Part shown: piece by piece, positions 26,457 through 26,495 of the stretch | Layout: every line of letters begins with the position of its first letter | How positions within the stretch are numbered: position 1 is the first letter of the stretch | Source of the DNA: CAZODA01 sp964578485 | GTDB lineage: Bacteria; Bacteroidota; Bacteroidia; Bacteroidales; Marinilabiliaceae | Assembly: GCA_964578485.1 (NCBI GenBank) | Contig: CAZODA010000045.1 | Span: forward strand, 1 to 26,495 | Reading direction: 5' to 3' | Length of the DNA: 26,495 nt | The notes under the pieces: model-generated | What the model was told of the DNA's origin: nothing | The model's database searches: none | The model's input: the letters and a program-made list of their open reading frames with translations, nothing else | Program-made: the position numbers and the translations under genes

Positions 26457-26495
26457 TTGCAAGGTAAAACCCTCATATACAGCAACCCCCGCCTT
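26448..26495 (-). CDS. possible C-terminal fragment of a gene entering from the right edge
   Basis: On the minus strand 15 sense codons run from the window edge to a TAA at 26448-26450, reading KAGVAVYEGFTLQIN. The composition is clearly less AT-rich than the surrounding repeat, which suggests coding sequence. The product is not recognised. The plus strand of this stretch is also open, so the call is weak. Confidence 0.3.
   Translation of the reverse strand, partial: KAGVAVYEGFTLQIN

Noticed and set aside
1..26495. tRNA or rRNA genes, insertion sequences, integrases or attachment sites
   Set aside because: I found no tRNA-like cloverleaf, ribosomal sequence, transposase frame or paired terminal repeats. 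Transfer of the locus cannot be argued from mobile genes here.

Overview
The window is a polysaccharide utilization locus (PUL) of a Bacteroidota bacterium, most likely a member of the Bacteroidales or a related anaerobic or marine order. The signs are very AT-rich DNA, a SusC/SusD pair, a hybrid two-component sensor-regulator, lipoprotein signals of the Bacteroidota type, a Gly-Leu-Tyr-Ile C-terminal tail on several secreted proteins, and no clear Shine-Dalgarno sequences. The species cannot be read from the sequence. The enzymes are GH127/GH146, three GH43 modules and one GH5 module with a CBM6. This set points to arabinoxylan or another arabinose-substituted xylan-like glycan as the target.

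All PUL genes from the left edge to 23956 lie on the minus strand, so transcription runs right to left. Unit 1 (23956 to 16594) encodes an IPT/NHL surface lipoprotein, SusC, SusD and a DUF1735/DUF4361-like lipoprotein. It ends at a strong terminator at 16534-16565. Unit 2 (16191 to 10837) encodes a GH43 lipoprotein and a large GH5-GH43 fusion, and ends at a terminator near 10775-10820. The regulator (10666 to 6731) stands alone. Unit 4 (6586 to beyond the left edge) encodes a protein made of three tandem non-catalytic domains, a GH43-CBM6 enzyme and a GH127-type beta-L-arabinofuranosidase whose C-terminus is cut off by the window edge. A strong hairpin lies between its first two genes.

The genes probably work together as follows. 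Secreted and surface-attached GH5-GH43 and GH43-CBM6 enzymes cut and debranch the polymer. The IPT/NHL, SusD and SusE-position lipoproteins bind the products, and SusC imports them. The GH43 lipoprotein and the GH127-type enzyme release terminal xylose or arabinose. The periplasmic propeller of the regulator senses an oligosaccharide and activates transcription.

To the right of a 529-bp intergenic region, a divergent plus-strand pair encodes a type-B carboxylesterase lipoprotein and a small four-helix membrane protein. These are followed by an octamer tandem repeat and possibly the tail of another minus-strand gene.

The most unusual feature is a roughly 135-residue domain, starting with Phe-Pro-Leu and carrying a Gly-Trp core. 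It caps the C-termini of two different glycosidases and also occurs three times in tandem, without any catalytic module, in the 495-residue protein.
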